Assembly (NCBI RefSeq): GCF_010729665.1
Contig: NZ_AP022610.1
Span: 3,286,001-3,350,000, forward strand
Reading direction: 5' to 3'
Length of the DNA stretch: 64,000 nt
DNA from: Mycolicibacterium madagascariense
GTDB lineage: Bacteria; Actinomycetota; Actinomycetes; Mycobacteriales; Mycobacteriaceae
The first letter of the stretch is position 1. Each line of letters opens with the position of its first letter. The notes under the pieces are model-generated. The model made no database searches. It was not told the origin of the DNA and saw only the letters and a list, made by a program, of their open reading frames with translations. Position numbers and translations under genes: made by a program. Positions 8,565 to 17,133 of this stretch are shown here, one piece after another.

Positions 8565-9032
8565 GTGACCACCATCAATGGTCTTCCCGCCCACGCACTG
8601 TTGGTGCACTTCATCGTCGTCCTGGCCCCGCTGACCGCCATCTTGGCCATCCTGAGCGCGCTATGGCCCGCGGCCCGGCAGCGCCTGGTCTGGCTCGTCT
8701 TCACACTTGCCGTCGTGACGGCGATCCTGACGCCGATCACGACGCAGGCCGGAGAGTGGCTGGAGCACCGCTCGGGCCGATCACCGCTGCTGCATGCTCA
8801 CACCGAACTGGGCGACACGATGATCTACTTCTCGCTCGGGCTCGTGGTCGCTGCGGTGTTGCTCGCCGTCGTGCACGTCCGTGAGAGCCGTGGGCACTCG
8901 CTGAATACCATTGCGCTGTGGGCGATTGCGGGGGTGGTGATCGGGGTGAGCATCGCCACCACCGTGCAGGTCTACCGCATCGGCGATTCCGGAGCGCAGT
9001 CGGTGTGGGCGCAGGACACCGGCGGGAGCTGA
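8565..9032 (+). CDS. DUF2231 family membrane protein
   Basis: A 155-residue protein with four predicted membrane helices and the N-terminal DUF2231 signature PAHALLVHF, where His residues sit at the first helix. A second conserved region holds HTELGDTMIYF. The function is unknown; family members are often linked to redox or haem proteins. The start is GTG 8565 with an AAGGAGCAG site directly upstream. It is divergent from the ChrB operon and convergent with the small gene at 9091. Confidence 0.75.
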   Translation: MTTINGLPAHALLVHFIVVLAPLTAILAILSALWPAARQRLVWLVFTLAVVTAILTPITTQAGEWLEHRSGRSPLLHAHTELGDTMIYFSLGLVVAAVLLAVVHVRESRGHSLNTIALWAIAGVVIGVSIATTVQVYRIGDSGAQSVWAQDTGGS

Positions 9033-9090
9033 GCCAACGACGTCGTCGGCCCGTCGCCGACTGCGCTCGACGTGAGCCCCTCAGGCTGAG

Positions 9091-9336
9091 CTAGGACGGT
9101 GATACGTGGCCGGTGTCCAACGCCTCGTCGAGATCGACCCGATGCGCTCCGGGCGTGTCCGGGAGTTCGTGCCGCCCGCCACCCGACGTGCGGGTACGCC
9201 ACAGCACGGCCGCGACCGTCACGGTCACGCCGGCCAGGATCAGGGTGGGCCAGGTCAGCATCTCGATGAGCCACAGGCGTCGCTGCACCTTGACGACCTT
9301 CGAACCGGCGTTGCCCAAGCGCTCCAGCGTCTGCAT
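9091..9336 (-). CDS. Small single-span membrane protein, unknown
   Basis: An 81-residue protein from ATG 9336: a basic amphipathic N-terminus (LGNAGSKVVKVQRRLW), one membrane helix (about residues 28-45) and an acidic cytosolic or periplasmic tail. The frame stays open upstream to 9447, but that part has noncoding character and overlaps the neighbouring gene's start. A small hairpin (GTCGGC 9045-9050 with GCCGAC 9056-9061) lies between it and the convergent DUF2231 gene. No family was recognised. Confidence 0.5.
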   Translation of the reverse strand: MQTLERLGNAGSKVVKVQRRLWLIEMLTWPTLILAGVTVTVAAVLWRTRTSGGGRHELPDTPGAHRVDLDEALDTGHVSPS

Positions 9337-9446
9337 GGGTCGCGGGTTCCCGTTGCGGGCTCGGAGAAACCACCGCGGTGACGTCGGTGACGATTTCGGG
9401 ACTGAGCGACGCTTGGCACGCACGACCAGCGCATCGTGCTGTTTCA

Positions 9447-10232
9447 ATGGACCACGTGTCCCTCACCACCCCCGAGCCCAGCGAGCGGCCCGTCGACGGC
9501 ACGGCGATCCGACCCGCCGTCGACGGGGTGGCCGATGGTCTTGCCGACCTCGACGAGGTCACCTGGAGCAGCCTGGAGCAGCTCGGTCGGGTGCTGCAGG
9601 TCCAGGAAGCGGGACTGCACGCCACACTGGTCGCGGTCCTGACCGCGGCCGTCGAGCTGATCGACGGGGCACAGGCCGCGGGGCTGAATCTCTACGAGAA
9701 GGGCAGATTCGCGCCGCAGGTGGTCCTCGGCACGGCGCCGCCCCTGCTTGACGAGCTGCAACAGCGCACCGGGGTCGGGCCGTGCATCGAGGCCTCCCGC
9801 GAGCAGTGCACCATCGCGATCACCGACACCCGCCGCGACGAGCGGTGGCCTGCCTTCACCGCGCAGGCCGTGCAGCTGGGCGTGCTGTCGATGCTGTGCG
9901 TTCCGCTGTGGGTCGACGAACGCCGGCTCGGCTCGCTGAGCCTCTACGCCTCCACCGCCGAGGCGTTCAGCGCGACGGCGACGCGGTTGGCGGGCCTGTA
10001 CGCCACCCACGCTGCGCTGGCGCTGGCCGACGCCCAACGCACCGATCAGCTGCACCGGGTCGTGGCGAATCGCGACGTCATCGGGCAGGCCAAGGGCATC
10101 TTGATGGCGACCCGCGGGCTGCGCGCCGACGACGCGTTCGCGGTGTTGGTCAGGACGTCCCAACAGCTCAACCGCAAGGTCGTCGAGGTGGCCGAGGTGT
10201 TGGCGGCCACCGGTGCACTACCCACCGGGTGA
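9447..10232 (+). CDS. GAF and ANTAR domain regulator
   Basis: A 261-residue signalling protein. A GAF domain covers about residues 45-185 (GAQAAGLNLYEKG, GVGPCIEA, SMLCVPLWVDERRLGSLSLY). The C-terminal ANTAR RNA-binding helices follow (about 200-255: NRDVIGQAKGILMA, DDAFAVLVRTSQQLNRKVVEVAE). ANTAR proteins bind paired hairpins in mRNA leaders and act as antiterminators; the GAF domain would sense a small ligand or redox signal. ATG 9447 is chosen over an in-frame ATG at 9378 because homologous sequence begins after it. The 3' end overlaps the convergent glycosidase gene by 15 bases. Confidence 0.85.
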   Translation: MDHVSLTTPEPSERPVDGTAIRPAVDGVADGLADLDEVTWSSLEQLGRVLQVQEAGLHATLVAVLTAAVELIDGAQAAGLNLYEKGRFAPQVVLGTAPPLLDELQQRTGVGPCIEASREQCTIAITDTRRDERWPAFTAQAVQLGVLSMLCVPLWVDERRLGSLSLYASTAEAFSATATRLAGLYATHAALALADAQRTDQLHRVVANRDVIGQAKGILMATRGLRADDAFAVLVRTSQQLNRKVVEVAEVLAATGALPTG

Positions 10233-12410
10233 CCGGTCGATCGTCGCTGCATCTGATGGGGTCGTGACCAGCTGAACGCCCGGCGGCAGGTCGCTCACCT
10301 CGACCCCGCCGTCGGCGTCGACCGCGATGCTCAGCCTTCTCCCGCCCAGCGGCAGGTTCTCCAGTCGCACGGGCAGCAACCGGTCCGGGACGATCGGACG
10401 GATCTGCACACGGCCGTGCGGAAGGTCGGGGTGGAAGCGCAGCAGGCTGCGCAGCACCAGGCGCGACGACGCCGCCGCCCACGCTTGGGGCGAACACGAC
10501 GTCGGATAGGGCACGGGCCGATCGAACTCGGTCCGCGAGAACCCGCAGAACAGCTCGGGCGGCCTGCCGTCGAAGTGATGACACGCGTCGAGCAGGCCCA
10601 TGGCAATGCGTTGCGCCTCGTCGGTGAAGTCGTAGTAGGCCAGTCCGGCGACGGCGATGGCGGTGTCGTGAGGCCACACCGAGCCGTTGTGATAGCTCAT
10701 CGGGTTGTAGGCCGTCATGTCGGTGGCCAGCGTGCGCACCCCGAAGCCCGAGTTCAACAGCGGCCCGACGAGATGGGCGGCCACCGCGGCGGCCTTGTCG
10801 TCGTCGACGATACCGGTCCACAGGCAGTGGCCCATGTTCGACGTGATGGCGTCGACCTGACGTTTGGCGCCGTCGAGTGCCACCGCGAACGCCTGCTGCT
10901 CGGGCATCCAAAACGCTTGATTGAACGCGGTTTTGAGCGTCTGCGCGCGGTGGCGCCACTGCTCGGCGCCGGGCGCGTCGCCGTCGCGGTCGGCGAGGTA
11001 CGCCCGCGCCAGGAACGCGCCGTAGACGTAGCCCTGTACCTCGCATAGCGCGATCGGAGGGGCTGCCAGCTGCCCGGCGGCGAAGTTGATTCCGTCGAAG
11101 GAGTCCTTCCAGCCCTGATTGGCCAGACCGCGATCGGTGTGCCGGCGGTACTCCACGAAGCCGTCGCCGTCGGCGTCGCCGTACTCGAGGATCCAGGTCA
11201 TGGCGCGGTCGGCGGCCGCCAGCAGCGCCGGTCGGTCGTCGTCGAGCAGGGCTCCCCACCGGTCGAGCTCGGCGAGCAGCATCACGAACAACGGTGTGGC
11301 ATCGGCAGTTCCGTAGTAGGTCGTGCCACCCCCGAGGGCCATCGCCGCCTCCATGCCGAGGCGAACCTCGTGGAGGATGCGACCCGGTTCCTCGTCCGTC
11401 CGCGGGTCGACGCGGGTGCCCTGCAGTCGGGCGAGGGTGCGCAGCGTGTTGACCGCCAGGCGGGGATCGAGGCCCAGCGCCATCCATGCGGTCAGGAGGG
11501 AATCCCGGCCGAAGAGCGCCATGAACCACGGCGCACCGGCGGCCACGATCGGGCGGCCTGGCTGTTTCGGGTCCTCGATCTGCAGTGAGCCGAGGTCGCG
11601 GGTGCCGACCTCCAGAGCGCGGTTGAACGCCGAATCACCGGTGACGATCAAGGGATTCGACAATCGCCACGCCTGGAGTCGCCGCGCCGGGTCGCTGGTG
11701 TCGACCGGTTCACCGCAGCGGTGCCTGAGCCGGATGCGGTCGTCTCCGACCGACACCTGCACGGCGAGGCAGGTCGACCACTGCGACCGCTGGGGAACCA
11801 CGATCCGGAAGGTGAACCCACCGGGCGTGACGACCGGATCCCCGGAGGCGGCCGTGATCTGGACACCGCGGGTGTAGTCGGGCCCGGCGAGCGTGAAGCC
11901 CAGCGATGCCATGCCGACGTCGACGGCCCGGCCGTGCGGTGGCTGGATCCTGCCCTCCTTGACGGCGAACAGATCTGCGAAGTCGGTGTCGACGGCCAGG
12001 GTCAGCGTGATCCCGACCGGCTCGGGGCCGAGGTTGCGCACCGTGACGTCCTCCCGCATGCCATCGCCAATCAGCCTGTCGCGCAACACCAGTAACGTGC
12101 TGTCGGCCAGCCACCGACGGGGCGGAGTCCGGCCGACGAACGTCGCACGGTACGGCTCGGTGGGCTCGTCGATCGTGGACAGGACCTGCACGGGCGCCCC
12201 GTCGATGGCCAGCTGCCAGCACGACAGCATCCGAGTGTCGGCGACGAAGAGCCCCTGTGGCCGGTCGCGATGGACGTCACCGGATGCGGCCGAGATGCAA
12301 AACGTCGAACCCTCCAGCAGCGTGATGGCTCCGTCGTCGCCGGCGACGGGAGGACCCGCCCCGGAGGCCCACGCGTCGGCCGCCGGGTCCTCGGTGCCCA
12401 CGACGCTCAC
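10218..12410 (-). CDS. Glycogen debranching enzyme-type amylo-alpha-1,6-glucosidase
   Basis: A 730-residue cytosolic glycoside hydrolase. An N-terminal bacterial GDE beta-domain (about residues 30-240) is followed by the (alpha/alpha)6 six-hairpin catalytic domain (about 270-690) with WFMALFGRDSLLTAWMAL, the acidic EEPGRILHE segment and HNGSVWPHDTAIA. Enzymes of this group cleave alpha-1,6 branch points or related glucosides. The start codon overlaps the upstream glycosyltransferase stop by 4 bases (ATGA), so translation is coupled. The pairing suggests turnover or synthesis of a shared glucan or compatible-solute polymer. It overlaps the convergent GAF-ANTAR gene by 15 bases. Confidence 0.85.
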   Translation of the reverse strand: MSVVGTEDPAADAWASGAGPPVAGDDGAITLLEGSTFCISAASGDVHRDRPQGLFVADTRMLSCWQLAIDGAPVQVLSTIDEPTEPYRATFVGRTPPRRWLADSTLLVLRDRLIGDGMREDVTVRNLGPEPVGITLTLAVDTDFADLFAVKEGRIQPPHGRAVDVGMASLGFTLAGPDYTRGVQITAASGDPVVTPGGFTFRIVVPQRSQWSTCLAVQVSVGDDRIRLRHRCGEPVDTSDPARRLQAWRLSNPLIVTGDSAFNRALEVGTRDLGSLQIEDPKQPGRPIVAAGAPWFMALFGRDSLLTAWMALGLDPRLAVNTLRTLARLQGTRVDPRTDEEPGRILHEVRLGMEAAMALGGGTTYYGTADATPLFVMLLAELDRWGALLDDDRPALLAAADRAMTWILEYGDADGDGFVEYRRHTDRGLANQGWKDSFDGINFAAGQLAAPPIALCEVQGYVYGAFLARAYLADRDGDAPGAEQWRHRAQTLKTAFNQAFWMPEQQAFAVALDGAKRQVDAITSNMGHCLWTGIVDDDKAAAVAAHLVGPLLNSGFGVRTLATDMTAYNPMSYHNGSVWPHDTAIAVAGLAYYDFTDEAQRIAMGLLDACHHFDGRPPELFCGFSRTEFDRPVPYPTSCSPQAWAAASSRLVLRSLLRFHPDLPHGRVQIRPIVPDRLLPVRLENLPLGGRRLSIAVDADGGVEVSDLPPGVQLVTTPSDAATIDRSPGG

Positions 12411-13438
12411 CGCGCCAACATCTCTCGATAGAGGTCGAGGTGGTCGTCGATCATGCGGGACGTCGAGAAGCGTTCGACGACGGCGGCCCGGCAGGCATCC
12501 CGGCTCAAGGAGTCGACGTCGTGGATCGCGTTCACGAGTTCGTCGAAATCGTCACAGAGGAAACCGGTCTCGCCGCTGTCGACGATCTCGGGTGCGGCGC
12601 CGTTGGGGCAGGCGATGACGGGCGTGCCGCACGCCATCGCCTCGATCATCACCAACCCGAACGGCTCCGCCCACTGAATGGGGTTCAGCAGCGCCTTCGC
12701 CGCGCCGAGGAGCGCGAGCTTCGCCTCACCGGCGACTTCCCCGATGAAGTCCACGTCGTCCCTGAGCAGCGGCTGCACCTGCTCGGCGAAGTAGGCGCGC
12801 TCGACGGGTTCGCGGTTCTTGGCCGCGATGACCAACGGCGTGCCCGCAGCCCGCGCTGCCAGGATGGCCTCGCGAATTCCCTTGTCCGGAGTCATCCGTC
12901 CGAGGAATACCAGATACCCTCCCCCACCGCTGCCGGGCGCGTAGTCGTCGGGATCGAGCCCATGATGAATCACGCGGTCGACGGCGATCTCCGGCGCGTG
13001 GGACGCCTGATCGTGTGAGACCGCCACGACGGGAACCCTTTTGCCGTAGCGGCCGTAGATCGCCCGCAGTTCCCCGCTGAAGGGGCCGTGACAGGTGGTG
13101 ACGACCCGGTCGTGTCCGGACGCCAAGGCCCAGGCCGGCCCCAACAGCGTGTGGTCGTGGATCACGTCGCAGCCGGCCAACGCCTCGTATCCGCCCATCA
13201 CGTGCGGCAATTCGACCTCGCCGAGACCGATGCGGTGCCAATCGGCCGCGGCGGTGCCGCGGACGGTGGGGACCCGTGCCGTGCTGTCACCGGTGGCATA
13301 GAGCACCACCTCGTGCCCGGCTGCGGTCAAGCCGTGCGCCAGTTGGCACACCACCGATTCGGTCCCGCCATATCCCGGCGGGGGGACCGCCGCCCACGGC
13401 GGCGCCAGCAGTCCGATCTTCAAGGGTTCCTTCGTCAT
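12407..13438 (-). CDS. Glycosyltransferase family 4
   Basis: A 343-residue GT-B glycosyltransferase. The N-terminal acceptor domain starts IGLLAPPW and has the GGTESVVCQLAHGL loop. The C-terminal donor domain has FLGRMTPDKGI and the GT4 EX7E region (EPFGLVMIEAMACGTPVIA). It is a retaining enzyme using a nucleotide sugar. ATG 13438 is preferred; the longer frame to 13522 adds a stretch that looks noncoding. The gene is translationally coupled to the debranching-type glycosidase downstream. Confidence 0.85.
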   Translation of the reverse strand: MTKEPLKIGLLAPPWAAVPPPGYGGTESVVCQLAHGLTAAGHEVVLYATGDSTARVPTVRGTAAADWHRIGLGEVELPHVMGGYEALAGCDVIHDHTLLGPAWALASGHDRVVTTCHGPFSGELRAIYGRYGKRVPVVAVSHDQASHAPEIAVDRVIHHGLDPDDYAPGSGGGGYLVFLGRMTPDKGIREAILAARAAGTPLVIAAKNREPVERAYFAEQVQPLLRDDVDFIGEVAGEAKLALLGAAKALLNPIQWAEPFGLVMIEAMACGTPVIACPNGAAPEIVDSGETGFLCDDFDELVNAIHDVDSLSRDACRAAVVERFSTSRMIDDHLDLYREMLAR

Positions 13439-13603
13439 GGGACCATCGTCGAAATTGGTGGTCACGACCGCACCGGCCCGACGGGACGGACGTCGGTGCT
13501 GCCGCTCGTTCCCGCAGAGCAATCCATACGGTCTGTGCCCCTTGCCCTTTGGTCACGTCCGGTGGTGGCACCGACGCGTGCGCCGACACCTGCGGGCCGA
13601 TCA

Positions 13604-13900
13604 TCACGTCTTGTCGGCCAGCACGTCGAGTCTGCTGACGTCCGGTGCCGAGGCGAAGAGTTCGTCGCCCTTCTCCGCCAGGGCCTTGCCGACCGGCCCG
13701 CCGAGATGGGTCTCGCGGGCCGCCTCGTCGGGGAACGCGTCGATGATGCCGAACGTCGAGGGACCGAATCGCACCGCCAACCACGGCTTCGTTCCGGGCT
13801 CCTGTTCGACGAGCGGCAACGCCGAGAGCAGGAACTCCTCGACCGCCTTCTCCTTGCCGGGCTTGGCCTCGAGCCGTACCAGCAGCGCCTTGGTCACCAT
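13604..13900 (-). CDS. ABM-domain monooxygenase (putative quinol monooxygenase)
   Basis: A 98-residue single-domain protein of the antibiotic-biosynthesis-monooxygenase (dimeric alpha/beta barrel) family: LLVRLEAKPGKEKAVEEFL at the N-terminus, and a central KPWLAVRFGPSTFGIIDAFPDEAARETHLGG. Such proteins oxidise quinols or degrade small aromatics without cofactor. ATG 13900 has a GAGAGGAAG site and matches the family's usual length; the frame upstream to 13987 is not needed. It stands alone between the glycosyltransferase and a hydrolase, all on the minus strand. Confidence 0.8.
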   Translation of the reverse strand: MVTKALLVRLEAKPGKEKAVEEFLLSALPLVEQEPGTKPWLAVRFGPSTFGIIDAFPDEAARETHLGGPVGKALAEKGDELFASAPDVSRLDVLADKT

Positions 13901-14073
13901 GGTGGTCTTCCTCTCGTCGTGGTGGTCGACGGGGGCCAGACTCCACCGCGGAGGCCGCGTGTCCCCGTCCCCACTCACCCTGCTCACAGGTCGTGGTCAC
14001 GGCCTCGTCCCCCAGGGCCCTAAAAGTGGCTCGGGAGTGGACCTGTCAGGACGGTGCTCGCCTGCGCCCGGTG

Positions 14074-15048
14074 CTAGGTCGTGCTGGGTGACTCCGCGAT
14101 CGCGTCCGCCGGGTGAGGGCCGATGAAGTCGACCCCGGCGCGAATGGCGGGACGGTGGCGCAGGATTCGATAGTGGGCCAGTCGGCCGAGCCCCTGCGTG
14201 GTGAACAGCCGTGCGCCGCGCCAGGAGCGGGCCAGCCGCTCGCTGGCGGCATAGGGGCTGTCCGGGTCGTCGGGATCGTGGATGACGAGCATCGGCGGAT
14301 AGTCGGCCCGCCGACCGATCCGCGTCATGTTCGTGTCCTCCAGGGTCATGCCGATTCGCTTCTCCAGACGACGGTGTAGGCCCCTGCGGATCCGGCGGCC
14401 GAAGCCATGGCGTGCGGCGAACAGGTCGAGATAGAGCGGGTAGTCCCCCATCGGCGCCAAGAACACCAAGCGCCCGACGGGTGCACCCTGCGCGGCGGCC
14501 AGGGCCGTCGCATTGGCGCCGAGCGAATGAGCCACCACCGCGTGCGCGGGTCCGTGGGTCTCGATCATGGCCGCGATGGCGTGGGCGCACTCGATCGCGG
14601 TGGTACGCCCCGGCGCCAGCGCACCCGGATCGGACTCGTTGTGGCTGGGCAGGTCGAACGCGATGACCCGATACCCCGCCTGCACCAGCGGGGTGACGAA
14701 GACGGCCAGGTGAGGACGCTGGCCGCCCCATCCGTGAATCAGATAGACCGGTGGTTCCTGGCCCTGGCCCCACTCCTCACCCGCGACCCGATGCCCATCC
14801 CAGTACGCCTCCACCGGTCGCCCCGGGGACACACCCGGCGGCATGCGCAGACTGGATTCGAGAACCGGTGGCGTGCACCACAACTCGACGGCCCACCGCG
14901 AGCCGACGACGGGCGCCAACCGTTCGAGCAGTCCAAAGACCCGACGCACGCGCACACTGACCGGAGGCAGGATTCCGGACCCGACCACGTCGAGGGGGGC
15001 AACCTCGCCGGCTGCGGCCGACACCTCGTCGGGTGCTCCTTCGGTCAT
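14074..15048 (-). CDS. Alpha/beta hydrolase
   Basis: A 324-residue alpha/beta-hydrolase-fold enzyme. Oxyanion motif HGWGG (about residue 105), nucleophile elbow AHSLGAN (Ser175), acid in VIHDPDDPDSPY and a C-terminal His in GRLAHYRIL complete a catalytic triad. An N-terminal extension of about 95 residues precedes the fold. The likely substrate is an ester or lipid, not determinable here. ATG 15048 is chosen: the open frame continues to 15282 but runs antisense into the divergent FUSC gene. Confidence 0.8.
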   Translation of the reverse strand: MTEGAPDEVSAAAGEVAPLDVVGSGILPPVSVRVRRVFGLLERLAPVVGSRWAVELWCTPPVLESSLRMPPGVSPGRPVEAYWDGHRVAGEEWGQGQEPPVYLIHGWGGQRPHLAVFVTPLVQAGYRVIAFDLPSHNESDPGALAPGRTTAIECAHAIAAMIETHGPAHAVVAHSLGANATALAAAQGAPVGRLVFLAPMGDYPLYLDLFAARHGFGRRIRRGLHRRLEKRIGMTLEDTNMTRIGRRADYPPMLVIHDPDDPDSPYAASERLARSWRGARLFTTQGLGRLAHYRILRHRPAIRAGVDFIGPHPADAIAESPSTT

Positions 15049-15157
15049 GAATCGCGATCGTAGTACGACGTGGCCCGGCAACGACCGCGGAGACCTCGTT
15101 GGGGCCCCGCACCCCGCTGACGTTCCCCGGCACCGTCGGATCAGCGATGATCGGGCG

Positions 15158-16870
15158 ATGGCGTACGGGGCGGTGTGGCGCAGCGTCGTGGGGGCGCTGC
15201 GGCCGGGGCCGAGTCCGCTGGCAACGGCGGCGGCGTTGCGCGCGGTGGGCGGGGCCGGTGTCATCGCGCTGGCCGGTGCCATCCTCGGGGACCTGCGCGT
15301 GGTCGGAGTGGCCTATCTGGGGGCGGCGTGTTCGGTCGCCTTCGTCACCGGCGGCACCTACGGCAACCGTCTGCGTGCGCTGGCCGCCCAGGGCACGGGA
15401 GCGATCGTGGGAATCGGCGTCGGCGCGACGCTGCCCCACTCCGCGGTCGCCCTGGTGGCGGCGGCCACCGTGGTGGGCGTGGTCTCCGGTCTCGTGGGCG
15501 CCCTCGGCGCCAACGCCCCCGGGATGGGGATGATGCTCAGCATCGGGCTGGCCTTCGGGCAGTTCGGCGCATCGACGCTGCCCTGGTGGCAGCAAGACCT
15601 GTGGTACTCGGCGGGCACGGCGGTCATCGCCGTGGCGACCCTGTCTCCCTGGCTCTTTCGGCGTGGGGTCCTGGAGCGGCAGGCGGTGGCCGACGTGTAC
15701 TTCGCGGCCGCGGCCCTGTGCACGGCCACCGGCGGCCCGGCGGCCCGGGCGGCGCGGATGAACCTCGCCGCCGCGTCGGCTCGCGCACGTGCCGCCGGTG
15801 GCGACGCACGCGCCGAGATGGTCGCCTTCGCCGCCGCGAGTGTCTACGCGCGAGGCGTGCCCGTCCCGCCGCAGACCGTCGCGGCGGTCACGACGGCCGG
15901 CTCGAGAGTCCTTGCGGGCCAGCCCATGCCGATGACGATCGACGGCCCCCGGTCAGCGGACCCCGAGGTGCGGGCCCTCTGCGATGCCCTGACGGCTGCC
16001 GCACGTGGCCCGGAATCGCCCCGACGCCCGGCCGGTGCCGCGCTGCGGGCCGCGGTGACGCGGCAGGCGGTGGCCAACGGTGCGCGCATCGGCCTGTGCA
16101 TGGGGTCCGCGACGGCCATCACCGTGGGTCTGCACGAGCCCGCCCATGCCTTCTGGTTACCACTGACCGTCGCGGTCATCGTGCGACCGGAATACGCGTC
16201 GGTGTTCGTCCGCACGATCAACCGGGTGTGCGGCACGGTGCTCGGCGCCGCCGTCGCGGCCGCCGTCCTCTGGGCCTACCCCACCGGGTTCGCCGTGGCG
16301 ATCGCCGCGGCGGCGGCGCTGGGCTTCGCGGTGCTGACCGCCCCGAAACTGTACGCGCTCAGCATCATTGGCGTGACGGCGTCTGCGTTGCTCTCGGGCT
16401 CGATCGGACACGTCGACCTGGTGCTGCCCGTGCTGCGGCTCTGGGACACCGTGATCGGCGCTGCCGTGGCCATCGTCGTCGGATACCTGCTGTGGCCCGG
16501 TGCGCGTCGGCTCCCCCAGGCGGCCCGACTCGATGCCGGAATCGCCGCGGCCCGCCGATACCTGGGCGAAGCCGTGCAGCCGTCCGGTGACCGCTCTCGG
16601 TGGCAGCCCTCCCGCGACGAGGCCTACCAGCTGGCGCACCGGGCCCGCGCCGCGTGTGAGGCCGCGCTCCTGGAACCCCCACCCGTGGGTGCCGCTGCCG
16701 GTGCCATGCTCGCGGCGGCGACCGAACTCGAGGACGTCGTCGACGCCATCACCGCCGTCGCTGCCGCCACCGAGGCGGGCATCGACGCCGCCCCGCGAGC
16801 GGACGCGGTCGGTGAGCGGATCGCCGCACTGGAGGGTGCAGTGGCGGCCACCGGCCCACGTTCAGCCTGA
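15158..16870 (+). CDS. FUSC-family membrane protein
   Basis: A 570-residue protein with two clusters of membrane helices (about residues 20-160 and 300-460) separated and followed by soluble helical domains, the layout of the fusaric-acid-resistance (FUSC/aromatic acid exporter) family. The second cluster carries HAFWLPLTVAVIVRPEYASVF, a typical FUSC core. It probably exports aromatic or amphipathic acids. ATG 15158 is preferred although its ribosome-binding site is weak. It is divergent from the hydrolase at 14074-15048. Confidence 0.8.
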   Translation: MAYGAVWRSVVGALRPGPSPLATAAALRAVGGAGVIALAGAILGDLRVVGVAYLGAACSVAFVTGGTYGNRLRALAAQGTGAIVGIGVGATLPHSAVALVAAATVVGVVSGLVGALGANAPGMGMMLSIGLAFGQFGASTLPWWQQDLWYSAGTAVIAVATLSPWLFRRGVLERQAVADVYFAAAALCTATGGPAARAARMNLAAASARARAAGGDARAEMVAFAAASVYARGVPVPPQTVAAVTTAGSRVLAGQPMPMTIDGPRSADPEVRALCDALTAAARGPESPRRPAGAALRAAVTRQAVANGARIGLCMGSATAITVGLHEPAHAFWLPLTVAVIVRPEYASVFVRTINRVCGTVLGAAVAAAVLWAYPTGFAVAIAAAAALGFAVLTAPKLYALSIIGVTASALLSGSIGHVDLVLPVLRLWDTVIGAAVAIVVGYLLWPGARRLPQAARLDAGIAAARRYLGEAVQPSGDRSRWQPSRDEAYQLAHRARAACEAALLEPPPVGAAAGAMLAAATELEDVVDAITAVAAATEAGIDAAPRADAVGERIAALEGAVAATGPRSA

Positions 16871-17056
16871 CGACGGGGGCTCGCGCGGCCGACCAGGGCA
16901 CGCGATTTACAAAATATTTGCATTCCGTTTCTACAGTCTGCGACGGACCCCGGTGCGACGAGTCGCGACCCCGGTTGTCGCGGCACGTCTGCACGCCGCG
17001 CGCAGCCCGGCTCGAGACACGTTCCGGGTGGCCCGTTCGCGGGGTACGGGTCCACG

Positions 17057-17114
17057 GTTGGCGGTGGCCAACTCGTCGTGGTCCCCGCGGCACGGCGAAC
17101 CGTGTCGCGGGGAC
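17057..17114. terminator. Paired hairpins between convergent genes
   Basis: First hairpin: GTTGGC (17057-17062), loop GGTG, GCCAAC (17067-17072). Second, much stronger: 15-base arms 17081-17095 and 17100-17114 around a CGAA loop, perfect except one G-T wobble. The second lies 20 bases past the stop of the desulfhydrase gene on the minus strand and can also serve the FUSC gene on the plus strand. Confidence 0.6.
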
Positions 17115-17133
17115 CGCGCACGCCTCGCGCCCG

